From positions 2,466,412 through 2,530,411 of the forward strand of contig JAQFVV010006335.1 in the NCBI GenBank assembly GCA_028023455.1: a stretch of DNA of 64,000 bases, in the 5' to 3' direction. The stretch is from Epiperipatus broadwayi. Taxonomy: Eukaryota > Onychophora > Udeonychophora > Euonychophora > Peripatidae. The notes beneath the pieces are model-generated. The model saw only the letters and a list, made by a program, of their open reading frames with translations. It searched no databases and was not told the origin of the DNA. Below, one piece after another: positions 37,334-49,769 of the stretch (position 1 is the first letter of the stretch; each line of letters opens with the position of its first letter). The translations under genes were made by a program, and so were the position numbers.

Positions 37334-37569
37334 AAATAAATAGTAATAAAAAACAGGCAGTCTGTACTTGTTTTTAAATGGATAATGATATTATATTTGC
37401 CAACACACATTTTGGAGATATAAATTTTAGACCTGTTTATCAGTATATTTGACTTTCTGATTAACATCAGTTTTTTTCTATAAACTTAATGTAGTGTGTA
37501 AATTAATATATTTTAATATAAAGAAAATATATTAAAAATTAATAAGCATTTATTTTATATATAGCGCAA

Positions 37570-37761
37570 TGTTTATAAATTGTAATACATTAAAGATCAG
37601 CCTTTCAAGCTATTGTGCATGCGTTTTTTACAAGTGTTAATAATAAATGAATACTTTCACTCCCAACACAAGAGATAGTATTTATGAAAAAATAAAATGA
37701 ATCCACTTATTTTTTCAAACCCAAATGCTTATATATGGGCAAATATTAAGTACTGGAAATG
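37570..37761 (+). repeat. R-3.3 repeat, third copy
   Basis: Matches the repeat at 3270-3440 in the same orientation: landmarks AGATCAGC, GTGCATGCG, AATGAATACTTTCACTC, AAAATGAATCCAC and ATATGGGCAAAT-TTAAG-ACTGGAAATG. Diverged but collinear. Confidence 0.65.
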
Positions 37762-39229
37762 TATTAAAAATTAATAAGAAAAATAGTGAATTACATGAAA
37801 ACCTACTTATTTCAAAACAATAGCAGAAAATTATAATGATACAATGTTTTCAATCATTTGATACACAATAAATTTTCATTGCCAGACTTTCAAGAATGCT
37901 GTCTGCTTCCCTCCTTTTTACATTATGCAATATCAGACATGCAATAATCACTGTCTAAAAGCAGTGGTATATAACAGAAAGAGGAAATGGATTTATGATA
38001 TGAATGTGGAACAGGTCTTCCTGCTGAAAGAGATCAGAGTAAGATGACAAATCATAATTATTTCAACTGATGCATATGATATCAATACAAAAATAATAAC
38101 CATTGAAATGGTTTTGTGGTCCACTCCAACTCCAATTTTTCATGCATCTTCTTTTCATTATTTTATTAGAGCAAATGTTCCTTACAAGTTTTGCATGAAA
38201 TATAAAGAGAACATGGTTTATATGTATTTCCAAACTTGACACTAAAATAACTTACACATGCTGTTTTATAAACTTAGTTTATAATGCCCATAAAATATAG
38301 ATAAATATGTCAGGATGATTCAAGCAGCTCCATCTTGAAATATGATAACTACTTTGGTTTCCAACTGCAAGAATAAAATATAAGTGGGAATATAACACAC
38401 CTCTTATGTGATTATAACTATTGTAAAGTTATATTACTTATCTTTTAAAAAGCATTTGTTTGGGTATAAACTATATCTAAAAATATTTAAATAATTTCAC
38501 AATATCTACTAGCATGCATGAAAAAAACACAAGCCAGGTAACAGAAGAACAAGTTGAAAAATGGCTATATTTTAAATATATGCACAACTGTTTACAATAG
38601 TTCAGTGTGAGACATTCTTGAAATACAGATATATGTAGTATAGAAAAATGATGAATTATATAAATTTTTGAGTTAATTATGTAATAAAAATTAACAAAAC
38701 AATTTTATCATTTGAGTTTTATATTTCTATGTCAGTATGCATTATAGGAAAGGAAGTAGATACATATTTGGTAAACAATTTCACTTTCAAATAAAAAAGC
38801 TGATTATTATATCTCAATTCTTCAAGTAAGATCTTTTATAGAGCAGCCTAAAATTTTATTAACCCAATCATATATCAAAAATAAAGCTTTTTGGTCCATT
38901 AAATGCAACTTTTTAATCAGTGTCCTATTACTCCAGGAACAGATTTAAAAAACAAGGCCTCAAGTATCAATTTTTTTGTTGGGCTGAGTTATGTAAGTGA
39001 AAAATAAATAATGTATTTAAAATGAAATTGAATATTGAATTGAGAATAATCCATCAATTTTTATTGTAAAGCATTATTGATAATAAAAGATAATGATAAA
39101 TTAATAGTTTAGATCATTTTCCAAAATCTTTTGAAATTTTAAATTAAATATTTATTAAACTTTATTTTAACTGTAATTCTTGATAATTACAATTGTTTGT
39201 ATATATCATCATCATCATCATCATTTTCA
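37762..39229. other. AT-rich DNA, nothing recognised
   Basis: No supported feature except a short (ATC)n run at about 39,205-39,223. Confidence 0.55.
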
Positions 39230-40085
39230 ATTATTATTACTGCATTGCAGAATGAAAGTCTTGCCAAGATTCATCCAGTTATTCCAATCTCAAGCTTTTC
39301 TTCTTCATAAACCATTATACAATTTTCTTATTTCATCCATGTACATCACCTGTGATATCTTTGTCTTTTACAATCTCTTGAATCCTATTTGAACATCTGT
39401 TCATCTATTTTCAACTTTTCTAGTGATATACTCAGCCCAACTCCATTCCAGTTTCTTAATATTTTTAATGATATCATTGATATCCATTTCTTCTCTCATC
39501 CATGTATTTCATTGTAAATTCTCCATGCTAACCTTAATAGGCATTTCCCATATATAATAATTGAATGGTTTCAAGTTTTTGCATTATTAATTTATTAATT
39601 GTAAAAGTTCTGAATAATATCTGATAAAACCTATCTATTAAAAAAATCTTCATTTTTAGACATAGGCATATTTTCTTTTATTATTAAGTTATTTGTACCA
39701 AAACCACACCATACAAATTTATTCTATGATTAATTCCATCGATTGTGCTTCTATATGCACCAATAATCTGATCAAAGTATTTGTAGTTGTTACCTCTTAA
39801 TTCATGATCACCAATCTTTAGATTCTTATTGTGAAAAAAATATGTAGAACATTGCTATAGTTTTTATAGTATTTATCTTTTGTGATACTTATTAACATAC
39901 ATCTGGTAATTTTTGCAACATTTCCTGAAACTTTAAAACATTATTTGCAAAAAAACAATCACATCATCTGCCAAATGTAATTAATTTAAATAATTTACAT
40001 TTATTTTTACTCTTTTATCTTCTCATTTTATACACAAAAATATTTGTATTGCCTTAATATACACTCTCTTAATAATATTTGTCTA
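39230..40085 (-). pseudogene. RTE-type LINE reverse transcriptase fossil, 3' end
   Basis: Read on the minus strand in shifting frames. From 40,085: a degenerate RxVxxG-like start, then KRVKINVNYLN and HLADDVIVFLQI with the catalytic ADD at 39,971-39,963. Next LKIGDHELRGNNYKYFDQII, followed by DGINHRINL, the post-palm block typical of RTE-like and related LINE RTs. The C-terminal region reads KKLEWSWAEYITRKVENR near 39,463-39,410 and WNNWMNLGKTFILQC near 39,290-39,241; these correspond to the 'WAGHIAR' and 'W..LG.AF..QW' segments at the end of such proteins. Many stops and frame changes; the upstream half is lost next to the foldback element at 40,105. Confidence 0.75.
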
Positions 40086-40104
40086 AATCGCAAGTTGTTA
40101 TTAA

Positions 40105-40428
40105 AAGTAATAAATTGAAAGGTTGCTAGTCTTTCACATGTACCTACTGTTGTTTCTCGGACAGCCAATCAGGTGTTAAACAGTGGTCTGAAGAGTGATC
40201 AGACCTTGACACATGACAAAGATTTTGATAAGAAAAAGATGCTTAAGACTGGTTTATATATATAAAAAGTTAAGTAAAGAGAAGGGCGGTATCATCCTTT
40301 TCTTATCAAAATCTCTGTCATGTGTCAAGGTTGATCACTCTTCAGATCACTGTTTAACACCTGATTGGCTGTCTGAGAAACAACAGTAGTGCATGTAAAA
40401 GACTAGCAACCTTTCAATTTATTACTTT
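40105..40428. mobile_element. Foldback element with about 135-bp inverted arms
   Basis: Left arm about 40,105-40,239 (AAGTAATAAATTGAAAGGTT to AAGAAAAAGATG); right arm about 40,292-40,428 is its reverse complement with only a handful of differences. The loop is about 50 bases. TTAA occurs just outside both arms (40,101-40,104 and about 40,430-40,433), which may be the target duplication, though the outermost bases differ by two. It abuts the truncated LINE fossil. No coding sequence. Confidence 0.85.
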
Positions 40429-41510
40429 CTTAATATTAATTTTCTGTAGTCTAATCATTATTATTGCATTTTGGTCAATATTTTTCAGGATATGGCATTA
40501 TTCTGGCTTTATTTCTTGATGATCTTATGTTTTGACCACTGTGACTAAATTATTTTTATACTGAACTGTTATTATACATATTATTTTGAACAAAAATCAG
40601 ACTTGGTTCACCTATTGATATAATATAAAAGCATTACAAAATTTTCATTAAAGGATTATAATTTTTGTAAAATGTAATGGCCAGAACATAAAGTCAATCA
40701 ATATTTTCTGCTTTCGGGATGTGATATTACTGAGTATATTACTGTAAAATCACATCTTTGTTCTTTTTATTGGACTGGACATCTGGTGTAAATAAATAAA
40801 CCGTCATTTTCTACTAAAATAATTTATGATGAAGTCGAGCATTATTATTATTTTAATCTTTACACTATAAACATGTTAATACTATTATGCAGAAAGGCAA
40901 TATTGACTTTTCTTTAAGAAAGTATAATTGAAAGTATACTAAAATAAAGATTCGTAATCTGACAAAATTTTGAAGTCTTTCAAGAATAAAAATTTCACGC
41001 AGTTATTAAAAATAGCATACAAATTACCAACAAGTCAGAAAAGTGGGATAGCATGTTCTACATACAAACACGATTATGATTTATGAATTATATTTTATGG
41101 TCATTGAAAAATGTTCCCCATATTTTTTTTTAAATAACAATAATTCAAATTCCAAGAAAAAGAAAAAAAATAGAAAGATAAATAATAATAATAAAGGTTT
41201 TGATCCACATACTATTAAAGTAGTATTTGCAGAATGCAATGATCAGAAAGGAAAATTTAAAGAAACATAGTACATAGCTAAACAACATCCTACACAATAA
41301 ACAAAAAAGACTCATTTATTGCTTTATCCTGAAAGTGGAATATATAAATCAAAAAATTCACATATTAATCAATATATGCCTTTTTTAATTAATATAAGCT
41401 GACAAGTTTGAGTGCAATGAATGTCACTTTCTAGGTAGAAAACATTGTTCAGATAGTTATTGTTTAACTAGGTAATAAATGTAATAATTTCTTCAGAAAC
41501 AAATGAATGT
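40429..41510. other. AT-rich DNA, nothing recognised
   Basis: No supported feature. Confidence 0.55.
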
Positions 41511-41607
<97 letters not shown>

Positions 41608-41730
41608 CAGTAGCAGTAGTATTAGTATTAGGAGGATAGTAGAAGTAATAGTAGTAGTAGTAACAGCAGTAGCAGTAGTAGTAGCAACAGCAACAGAAAC
41701 AGTACCAGTAGCAGTAGTAGTAGTAATTAT
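41511..41730. repeat. (TAG)n trinucleotide array
   Basis: Pure GTA/TAG repeats from 41,511 to about 41,607 (about 32 units), then an interrupted part with CAG, TAT and AAC variants to about 41,730. Apparent Ser- or Leu-rich open frames over it are artefacts. Confidence 0.97.
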
Positions 41731-42654
41731 CATTATTTGTTTGTCGTTTTTTCTCTGGAGTTAGAATGATCAATTCTCTTTTTTTCCCCTTAGAGTTGGA
41801 ATGATCAATCTGATAATTGATTACTGCTGTTCTATCAAAGTTTAAAGCGTTTAAATCTTCAGCCTATCTACTGACCATACAAATTATTTGAAAAACATAT
41901 TTAGTATGTAGTATTTAAGTTGAAAAATGATTATCTATATGAAGTCATTCCAATAAGACAATACTAAATTTCATTTACATGATTACGGTATATAGAAACT
42001 TAAATATATATGAAGTCTATAAAATTTGATTTATGCTATATTTTTTTTTGCTTCAAATCCAAAATAATTAACATTTTTTATTTATAAGTGGTTAATTACT
42101 TCAATATTTACTTCTTTTATATATTATATATTTATATTAATGATATGTAAATTTATAACTTCAATATTTAAACGGTATGAATCTTTTTATAAGGCTTTTT
42201 ATGCATGCGTGAGAATTTATGTATTGATTTGTGTGTTTGTATACAAATGCATTGATATTTTTATATTTAAAATCATTTATATATACTATGAAGTTAGAAA
42301 ATTAGTTAGTTTAGCCGGAATGTGCTGTTAGTCAGCAAAAATAAAATTTAAAAAATACATTATATTTTGACAGCATTTTTTATATATCATTCAGTTTTCA
42401 TAATTCTGTTAGTGTCATATTTTATGATCAATTGAACATATTAAAGTTTTCGTGTTTTTGAACTAATTGAACTGTTGTTACTTTTATTTTTTATTAAAGA
42501 TTAATTTTGAGGAAAAAAATGATACCACACCCAAACACTGTAATACATTATGCTATAATGTTTTAGTATATGTAATTTATTGCTAAAAGTATTTGACAGT
42601 AATTCTATATATCTTTAATAAACATTACACACATAAACACACAAGCACACACAC

Positions 42655-42656
<2 letters not shown>
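41731..42656. other. AT-rich DNA, nothing recognised
   Basis: No supported feature. Confidence 0.55.

Positions 42657-42721
<65 letters not shown>
42657..42721. repeat. (TA)n microsatellite with (CA)n-like left flank
   Basis: About 65 bases of TA preceded by CACACAAGCACACACACA-type sequence (42,629-42,656). Confidence 0.95.
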
Positions 42722-42723
<2 letters not shown>

Positions 42724-42775
42724 AATGGTAAATGATGGTTACTAAATGTAAATGTCTGGCGCAAATATGCTTTGA

Positions 42776-43015
42776 TAGATCAGTAGAATATGATGTAATA
42801 TATTGGACTATCTTCATCATCTATGAATGAATGTTTAATGTACCGAAAAATTTAAACTTTATTTAAATAAAGTTTAAAATTTTTAATACATTCAACATTC
42901 ACTCATAGATGATGGAAATAAAATTGTCTATACATTCAACATTCACTCATAGATGATTTCACTTCCAATAATATACCATCATCACAAACTTTCAGACAAA
43001 TACAGTAGAATATGA
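42776..43015. repeat. Inverted pair of S1 distal fragments, pair 2, with a hairpin
   Basis: ATATTGGACTATCTTCATCA (from about 42,800) and following bases match the distal part of the S1 copies at 46.2-46.9 kb. At 42,818-42,909 a strong hairpin is formed: CATCTATGAATGAATGTTTA to TTTAAACTTTATTT on the left and AAATAAAGTTTAAAA to ATTCACTCATAGATG on the right. A second short direct copy of CATTCAACATTCACTCATAG follows at about 42,932-42,953. ACCATCATCACAAACTTTCAG at about 42,976 is also present at 46,940. No tRNA-like head is visible here. Confidence 0.6.
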
Positions 43016-43997
43016 TGTTGCTTTTTTTTTTAATTGCTACATTTATCTCATCCAACTATCTGAACTTTTAACATTTAATAAAATGCATTAAAATGGTAAC
43101 TTCATTATATTCTGTTTTTGTTTGTTAGTATACATATTAATATAATGCTAACAAAAACATCAGCTTTAATCAAATGAAGGAAGGAAGAGCTTTCAAAAAC
43201 AAGGAATCTTTAATTGTAGTCTTGCGTAAAACAATACAATCATTTATGAGATATGTGAAAAGAATATAATCAGAACTTTTATATGATGATAGGCATTTGA
43301 GTATTTTATTCATAGAAAAATTTGCACTGTTTCTTTATTAAAGATAGAATGATCTATGAAAGATGGTATTAAAGAAATTGTCTTAAAAATATCACAAAGC
43401 TGGAACATTTGACAGAATGCTAATTAAAAATATAAAAATTGTTATAAAATAAGAAACGATAACTGCACATTCTAGTGAGTAATAAAATTAAGTAATAAGA
43501 ATTAATTATTTTATTTTTATGTAAATACAAGTATGTAGAATTATAAACTTTGTCTTTTAGTTATGAGTTGCTAAATATTAGGACCGATGCAAATAAACAT
43601 TTTTTTTCCAAGAAAGTAAGGTTAATTGATTAGGCAAATACCTATAACATTTGTTGTAAGTGAGGTTCATTAAATATAAACTTCATATGATTTGTGTATC
43701 ACTGGAAAACTCTGAAAATCAAGATCAATGGATAGCAGTTCCAGATATTATTTTTAATGTGTAAACCTTTTAAATTCATTAACAATAAAATGCACAATTA
43801 ACATATCTTGCATGGTTTGGTACAGTGGTAGAAAAAAACCTTAGATATTAAAGTCTATATATTCCAGCCCAGTTTTCTCATTTCTGGTTTTCATACTTTT
43901 AAATATTTCTGAGAAATAAACTTAATTGTATTTGGTAGAGTTACAGACTTTGAATTCCAATACATATTGATTATGATTTCAGCTCTGTAACTAGAAG
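43016..43997. other. AT-rich DNA, nothing recognised
   Basis: No supported feature. Confidence 0.55.
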
Positions 43998-43999
43998 TA

Positions 44000-44909
44000 C
44001 ACCTGGGTCTCATTTTATGCTGATTATTTTAATGCGATTTTGAAGTTATGCGATTTATGTTTTTTTTAATATCTTTCATATTTTACTATATTTATTAGAT
44101 ATCAAGAAATTTAAATTATTAATAACTTATTTTGACTTCTAATACTTTTTTTCCAAAAAAAATATAATGTTATATTAGCAGCTTATGTCAACATGGCCTG
44201 AAGCTATATTTAGAATCTTAGCTTCTATGTAAATAACCTACTTATACTAATGAGTAAATAATAATAATAGATTTATATTTATGTATAAAAATATCACAAT
44301 AAATATTCAAAAATGTTAAACTTTTAAAACGTATTTTATTAGATATAACAGAAATAAATATCTTTTTAGATTTTTAAAATAAATAATAATGAAGATTTTA
44401 TTGATTTTTTAAACTGAAAATAATCTTTCTAATGATAATATATAATATTTTTATTTTGATTGTGATCTCATTTTTTTAATATAGAAACAGAAAACCATTA
44501 ACACAGCACAAGATTGAAAGTGGTGCTAGTTGTACTTCCTCTTGTGATGAATCTGATTTCTTACCAATTTACAAATGAACTATATTGTCAGATAGCAGTA
44601 ATGATTAAAATATGTATGAAAAAATGTTAAAGTAAATACTATAGTTAATAAAAAAAATAAAAAAAGGTTGTTTTGTATTAATTTTTTTTCAAATATTTGA
44701 AATTTTTTATTAGTCATACTTTATTTCCTTATTTTTTTAATGCAAACTTTAAAGTAATTTTTCCTTGTTGCTTTGCTTTTATGCAATTTCTGAAAATGAC
44801 AGAACCTATTTTTTATTTTTCAAGGTAAGTGAAGTCTATTTTTGTGTGATTTTTATTTTGCGCACATTTTCTGAGGAACCTATCTACCACATAAAATAAG
44901 ACCCAGATG
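44000..44909. mobile_element. DNA transposon-like element, copy 2, TA-flanked
   Basis: Left end CACCTGGGTCTCATTTTATG (44,000) after TA; right end, read inward, CATCTGGGTCTTATTTTATG (from 44,909) followed by TA. The 20-bp ends differ at two positions. Subterminal GCGATTTTGAAGTTATGCGA is present on the left. Interior blocks are shared with the copy at 33,087-34,398. Length 910 bases, no open frame of note, so it is a non-autonomous or internally deleted member. TA duplication and length fit Tc1/mariner/pogo derivatives. Confidence 0.85.
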
Positions 44910-44911
44910 TA

Positions 44912-45404
44912 TATGAATTTTCTAGCAATTTCCAATAAATCATTTGTTATCTTCTATTCATATAAATTTTTGAATAAAATAATAGAAGATTAATGGTAAC
45001 AAAAACTGACTTATGAAATAATGATGACAGTAATTTTTATCAGTATATTTCAATCCCAATGCTATGTTTAGAAAGATCACAAAAAAAGTGTTAAAAATTG
45101 TTAGTGCACATCATGAAAAAACAAAATTATATTATAAAGTTATAGAAAATAATGGGAAATGCTCTAAAGTTTTAAAAAAATGAACTGACTATAATGAACA
45201 TATTGTTTAGACAGAAAAATCTCTAAAAAGCTGAAATATATTCACATACAAAATAATAATATAAATTATGACATAAATATCAATCAGAACATAAATAGTA
45301 TAGTCATGATTTTAAATGAATGTTACAATAAATTATAAATTTTATTACAAAATAATAATAATAGAAATTAATTGTTTTAAAACAAAAAGTGCTTTTGCTA
45401 GTTA
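44912..45404. other. AT-rich DNA, nothing recognised
   Basis: No supported feature. Confidence 0.55.
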
Positions 45405-45925
45405 GATAAATGACAGATGATTGATAGACAGACACATGGATGATAGGCAGGCATGCTTATGAACTGGAAAATAGGGAGATGGATAGATACATGGAAAATG
45501 AACAAATATGTAGTTAAATGGATATATACATGTATTAACAGAGAAATTTAATAATAAATAAATACATATATAAATGTATGGGTATGAAACACACATGGTA
45601 AATAAATTGTCACCTGGATAAAGCAGCAGATAGGCACATAGAATAGGAAGATAGATAAATGCATAGATAATTGAATATTTGATATATGAACTGATTAATG
45701 GATGGATGGCTAGATAGATAGGCTAAGTAAATAAAAAATAGATAAGAAGCTAAATAAATGTGTAGAATAATAGATAAATATTAAATATATATGCTGATAA
45801 ATACACAGTTATACAGTAGATGAACAATCAAATAATTAAATCATTTTTACATATGATTAGACAAAAATATTGGCATACAGACAGATAGATAAATAGATTG
45901 ATAGATAGATACATAGATAGAGTAT
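45405..45925. repeat. Decayed GATA/GGAT-type tetranucleotide tract
   Basis: For about 500 bases, four-base motifs of the GATA, GACA, GGAT and AATA type recur in loose phase (for example TTGATAGACAGACACATGGA, GGATGGATGGCTAGATAGAT), with a cleaner GATA stretch at about 45,881-45,920. It looks like an old microsatellite eroded by substitutions, in contrast to the clean array at 3.97-4.40 kb. Confidence 0.7.
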
Positions 45926-46354
45926 TTGACCCTAAAAGTCAAAAATATTTGTAATAATGTTTCAGATTTCTGGCTTTTAACTAAACATTTTCATTTTATA
46001 AAGCATTTATATTTATTTTTTGAATAAAAGAGTGAATCATTATTATTAATGAAAACATAAAACATTTAAAATGATAGAGACATGTAATAACACCAATTTC
46101 ATTTTCATTTAATAATAATAGTCTTTGGAATATAGTATAATTGTTAAGGAAGCATCATATATGAATTTATATATTGGATTATTTCCATCATCTAATATAA
46201 GTATTGAATATTTTTTTGGGAAAAAAACATTTAAATATCCCAAATACATTCAACTGTTAATAATAGCACAAAAGTTTGTATATGTACAATGTTTTGAGAG
46301 GTATTATTCTTCCTTCTTTTTCAGCTGTTGCTGGCTTGACCAATGAGAGCACTC

Positions 46355-46432
46355 ACATGGGGATCGAATCTGGACCCTTAGATTCTTGAGTATTGAATAT
46401 TAAGGTAACACTAACCAACTGATCTATCCTTC
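46355..46432 (-). repeat. tRNA-like head of S1, left copy
   Basis: On the minus strand GGATAGATCAGTTGGTTAGTG resembles an A box with its flanks and GGTCCAGATTCGATCCCC is a good pol III B box; the two are about 40 bases apart, as in tRNA genes. The cloverleaf stems are incomplete, so this is a SINE head and not a tRNA gene. Confidence 0.75.
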
Positions 46433-46651
46433 CAAAGGCAACTGTCAATAGAAATTTCATATACTTATCTATGCAGTTCCCCCTGATTTAAAATATGTCT
46501 CACATGGCAATGGCAAACAATCCCATAAGTCAACCTAGTGTGACTATACATAATGTATGGAAACCACTAATCAACATTTCTCTTAGGAAAAAAGTGGAGA
46601 AATCAGGAGAAACTGCATACATAAGTATATGAAATTTCTGCTGACTGTTGC

Positions 46652-46735
46652 CTTTGACAAGATGGCTCAGTTGGTTAGAGCATTATTTTCAAATTTAATA
46701 CTTAGGAATATAAGGTCCATGATTGATTACATGCT
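46652..46735 (+). repeat. tRNA-like head of S1, right copy
   Basis: GATGGCTCAGTTGGTTAGAGCA is an excellent A-box region (D-arm). The B-box region, AAGGTCCATGATTGATTAC, is eroded. The two copies thus each preserve a different promoter half better. Confidence 0.75.
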
Positions 46736-46935
46736 AGTACTGTCACCAGTCAGTCCAGTAACTCCTGAAGAAGAGGGGAGAATAAAACCTTTAGAAATGT
46801 TGTTCATATATTAAACTGTGTGCTAGTACTAACAGTTGACCATATTTGGAATATTTAAATAAAATTAAATTTTTCTAAAGACATTCAATCTTTATATTAG
46901 TTGATCGAAATTGTCCAATATATAAATATAACTAA

Positions 46936-47814
46936 AATACCATCATCACAAACCTTCAGGAAAACAATAAGCATCAGAGATGTGATATAGGTTTAATATT
47001 AGAGTTTATATTAATTACAAGTAAAAACAAAAAAATCATGTGTATGACTTCTACATATAAGAAATGATGATTCTTATGCCGTTCTTTTCAATTCTACAAA
47101 TCATATACAAAATATGTATTATTTGTTTAATGTAACATACAAAGACTTGAGTTTAGCTGTCAGTATTCTAAAAGTCAACACTTTTGTGAGACCATGATAA
47201 AATAGAATTCTTTATTACCTTTTATTTCAGATGGTTTGTAACTTAAAGAATATGAAAACGATGTTATAGTAGTGTTTTAAATAAAAGTCATAGCATGGAA
47301 AGTGAGATGCAGCAGAGATGCTAATGTGTTACTGTCACATTTGTGAAATTAAAGAATATGGATATACAATAAAATTATAATGATTATTTTTCAAAAATTA
47401 TTACATAGAAGAAATATATGGGTTCCTATTGATAAAATATACATACTTTTTAAAAAGTTTTATAATATTATTACATAGTATTATCAGTGTGTTCCTCGGT
47501 TTTCTATACAACAGGATACTGAATCCATTTCAGTAATGGCATATTCAGATTGTGTTGGGTAGCACCTTGTAATATTGATAAAAAGGCATTTTGTAAAAGC
47601 GAAAAGTGCAATACTATAAGTATTGTTAATATATACATTTACATATAAAATGAATATATTTTAACCATAAACTTATATTTTCATGGATAAACAAATTCAT
47701 AGTATTCTTTCTGGGAGCTTCTGTATAGCGAAAATATAGTAGCTAAATTCTAAAACATTATTTATGGAGCTATTAATTTTTCGTTACATGGAGACTCCTA
47801 GAAATAATATATAT
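46936..47814. other. AT-rich DNA, nothing recognised
   Basis: No supported feature. Confidence 0.55.
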
Positions 47815-47900
47815 AAACACCCCACCCCCCGACCAACACCCCCCCGTCAAGGGCTTCGCCCGCGCGGCGCCACGTGTGTTTGGCCCGTCTACTCAAAGTT
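47815..47900. other. Isolated GC-rich patch with hairpin
   Basis: C-runs (CACCCCACCCCCC, ACCCCCCC) are followed by GGGCTTCGCCC, a perfect 4-bp stem with TTC loop, then GCGCGGCGCC. It is strikingly GC-rich for this window. Hairpins of this kind occur near Helitron 3' ends, but no CTRR end follows on either strand, so no class is assigned. Confidence 0.5.
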
Positions 47901-49624
47901 ATAAAATACTACTCTTATAGTCACCTTTTTTTTGTTGGATACGCGGAGCTTAATATTAAAATATTTGAAAGAGAAAGTTAAAAAAAACAAATGTGTTTAT
48001 GTTTATTTTTTTTGTTCTTTTGTTGGTTGTTCCTCTGTCTTTAACGATTTTTTACAACAAGAATGGCGCTATTATAGCAATACTAGCAATATTATATGAT
48101 AAATATATGTCTTGCCCACAGAAAATAAAGGTGTGGTTTGGCTGACTGAAATTTTTTCTGTTCAGGAAGATGGTTTTTTTCCTTCAAATCATTCTAGGTC
48201 GGCTTTATTTTATAGAAATTTTTAATAATGGTAAAACATCCGCTGGGTTCGGACGAAGTTGGTAGATAAGTGAATATTTGTTGGAATGGGGTGTTTGGCT
48301 TCTCTTGAGGTCCTAGACAGAACGTGGTTGGCTGGGCAAATTAAATGGGTGGGTTTTCCTAGATAATTAAACATAGAAATTCACGGGCAAGGGCCAAGGC
48401 CTTTAAATATAACTTTATATAAGGCGTGTCAGTTAAATTAAAGTCAAATTTTAATCAAATGTTTATAATTAGAAATTATATTAATTTGCCAAACCCTGCC
48501 CTGATTTATAGGTATACTTTGATTGATTTTTCTTTATTCCTTTATCTTTTGCAAAAATAAATTAATGTGAATAAATAATTTATAAATCGTAGGGGGAGTT
48601 AATTGGTAATAATTTGTTGTTATTAGCCATTAATAAAATAGAAAAATTGTACAAATCTTCCCCTAATTAATAGAACTTCAATGTTCTAAAGGGTGATACT
48701 AAAATAAATTTTTTTAACGGGGTTTTGGTTGGTTTTAGGCTATAATAAAAAATAAAAATATTAATAAACACCAATAATATATATATATAATAAATAAGAA
48801 AAATTAAATTTAAATTTAAAGAAGTTAGATAGGAATTACTACTATTTAAAATATAATTTTAGTGTTTAGTGTTTTAACTAAACTTGAAATTTTCTTTTTC
48901 TGTTGTGTTTCAGGCGGTCGTTGGGGAGTTTTGAAATTGGTGTGTTTTGTGGTTTCTCTAGGTTTTGGCGCTTTGGTTTTTTTTTATTTCCTAGTTTTGG
49001 GGCTATCGTCTTGTTGCCCCCCCTGGTAGAACTTTTTCTTCTATTTACTTTTCTTTGATTATTTTTCTATGGTATTCCTTGGTTTTCCTGGGTTTTTCTT
49101 TCTTCTTTAGCTATCATCTTAAAAATTTCTTTGTTTTTAGTACTTCCTTTGATAGGTTTAAACTCATTAACTTGAATTCTTTTCTAATTAGAAAATGATT
49201 TTTATTAAAATGTTTTAATTACTAACTTTTAAAGACTTATCTATTTCTAATTAATAAAAATTTAACATTATTTTGGAAGAGAAAATCTGAAAGCTTATGA
49301 AAGAATGTGTTTAATCACTAAAAATTTAAATATTATTTAAAATAAAATAAAATTCCGAAATGAAATTTCGAAAATTATATATATTTAAAATTTATAAATA
49401 TATATCACAATAGAGTTATAATATATATAAATTCTGAATAATTCTAAATGAATTTATTAATAGAAATGATTAGTTTAAATTCAAATGAGTTAATTTTAAA
49501 AATTTATAATAGTTTTTTTTAAGGAAATAGGTGGACTGAAGATAAAGCCATTGATGGAATTAAAGTTAGTAAAGGGTTTGAAGTTGGTAATGTGAAAGAT
49601 AAAGTAGATGAACTTAGATAATCA

Positions 49625-49627
<3 letters not shown>
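47901..49627. other. AT-rich DNA, nothing recognised
   Basis: Parts at 48,230-48,400 and 48,900-49,100 have somewhat more G on the plus strand. No coding or repeat match could be supported. Confidence 0.5.

Positions 49628-49658
<31 letters not shown>
49628..49658. repeat. (TA)n(TG)n microsatellite
   Basis: A short TA run that changes to GTGTGTGTGTGTGT, next to the outer end of PLE-C's left copy. Confidence 0.9.
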
Positions 49659-49769
49659 AAAAATACTAAAACAGAGTTTAAATATTAAAAAAAATATTGT
49701 ACGAAGTATCATATTCATAGTTAGTTTTCTGAGAACATTTTTTTCTGATCTCAATACTATTTGATTTTT

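Larger units (their letters stand above)
46163..46935. repeat. Inverted pair of tRNA-SINE family S1, pair 3
   Basis: The left (minus-strand) arm covers about 46,163-46,500 and the right (plus-strand) arm about 46,580-46,935; spacer about 80 bases. Arms share, in mirror order, a distal AT-rich part, CTAGTAC/ACAGTTGAC-like sequence, the tail with CCTGAAGAAGAGGGGAGAAT, the tRNA-like head, and a unique part with ATTTCATATACTTAT-TATGCAGTT. Since even the outer flank is mirrored, the structure arose by inverted duplication of a longer segment or by paired insertion. Confidence 0.8.

Noticed and set aside
41464-41773. Poly-Ser, poly-Leu and poly-Thr open frames over the (TAG)n array
   Set aside because: Direct translation of a trinucleotide repeat in several frames; no start context or flanking domain.
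46355-46735. Two tRNA genes
   Set aside because: A and B boxes are present but the stems of a cloverleaf do not form and a common non-tRNA tail follows both, so they are SINE heads.
46756-46790. Hammerhead core in S1 (CTGAAGAAGAGGGGAGAATAAAACC)
   Set aside because: CTGAAGA matches the core but there is no stem II and the GAAA element is missing; other S1 copies do not restore it.
48900-49100. Possible host exon after a TTTCAG-like acceptor (GTGTTTCAGGCGG)
   Set aside because: No open frame of meaningful length or recognisable protein follows, and no donor site pairs with it convincingly.
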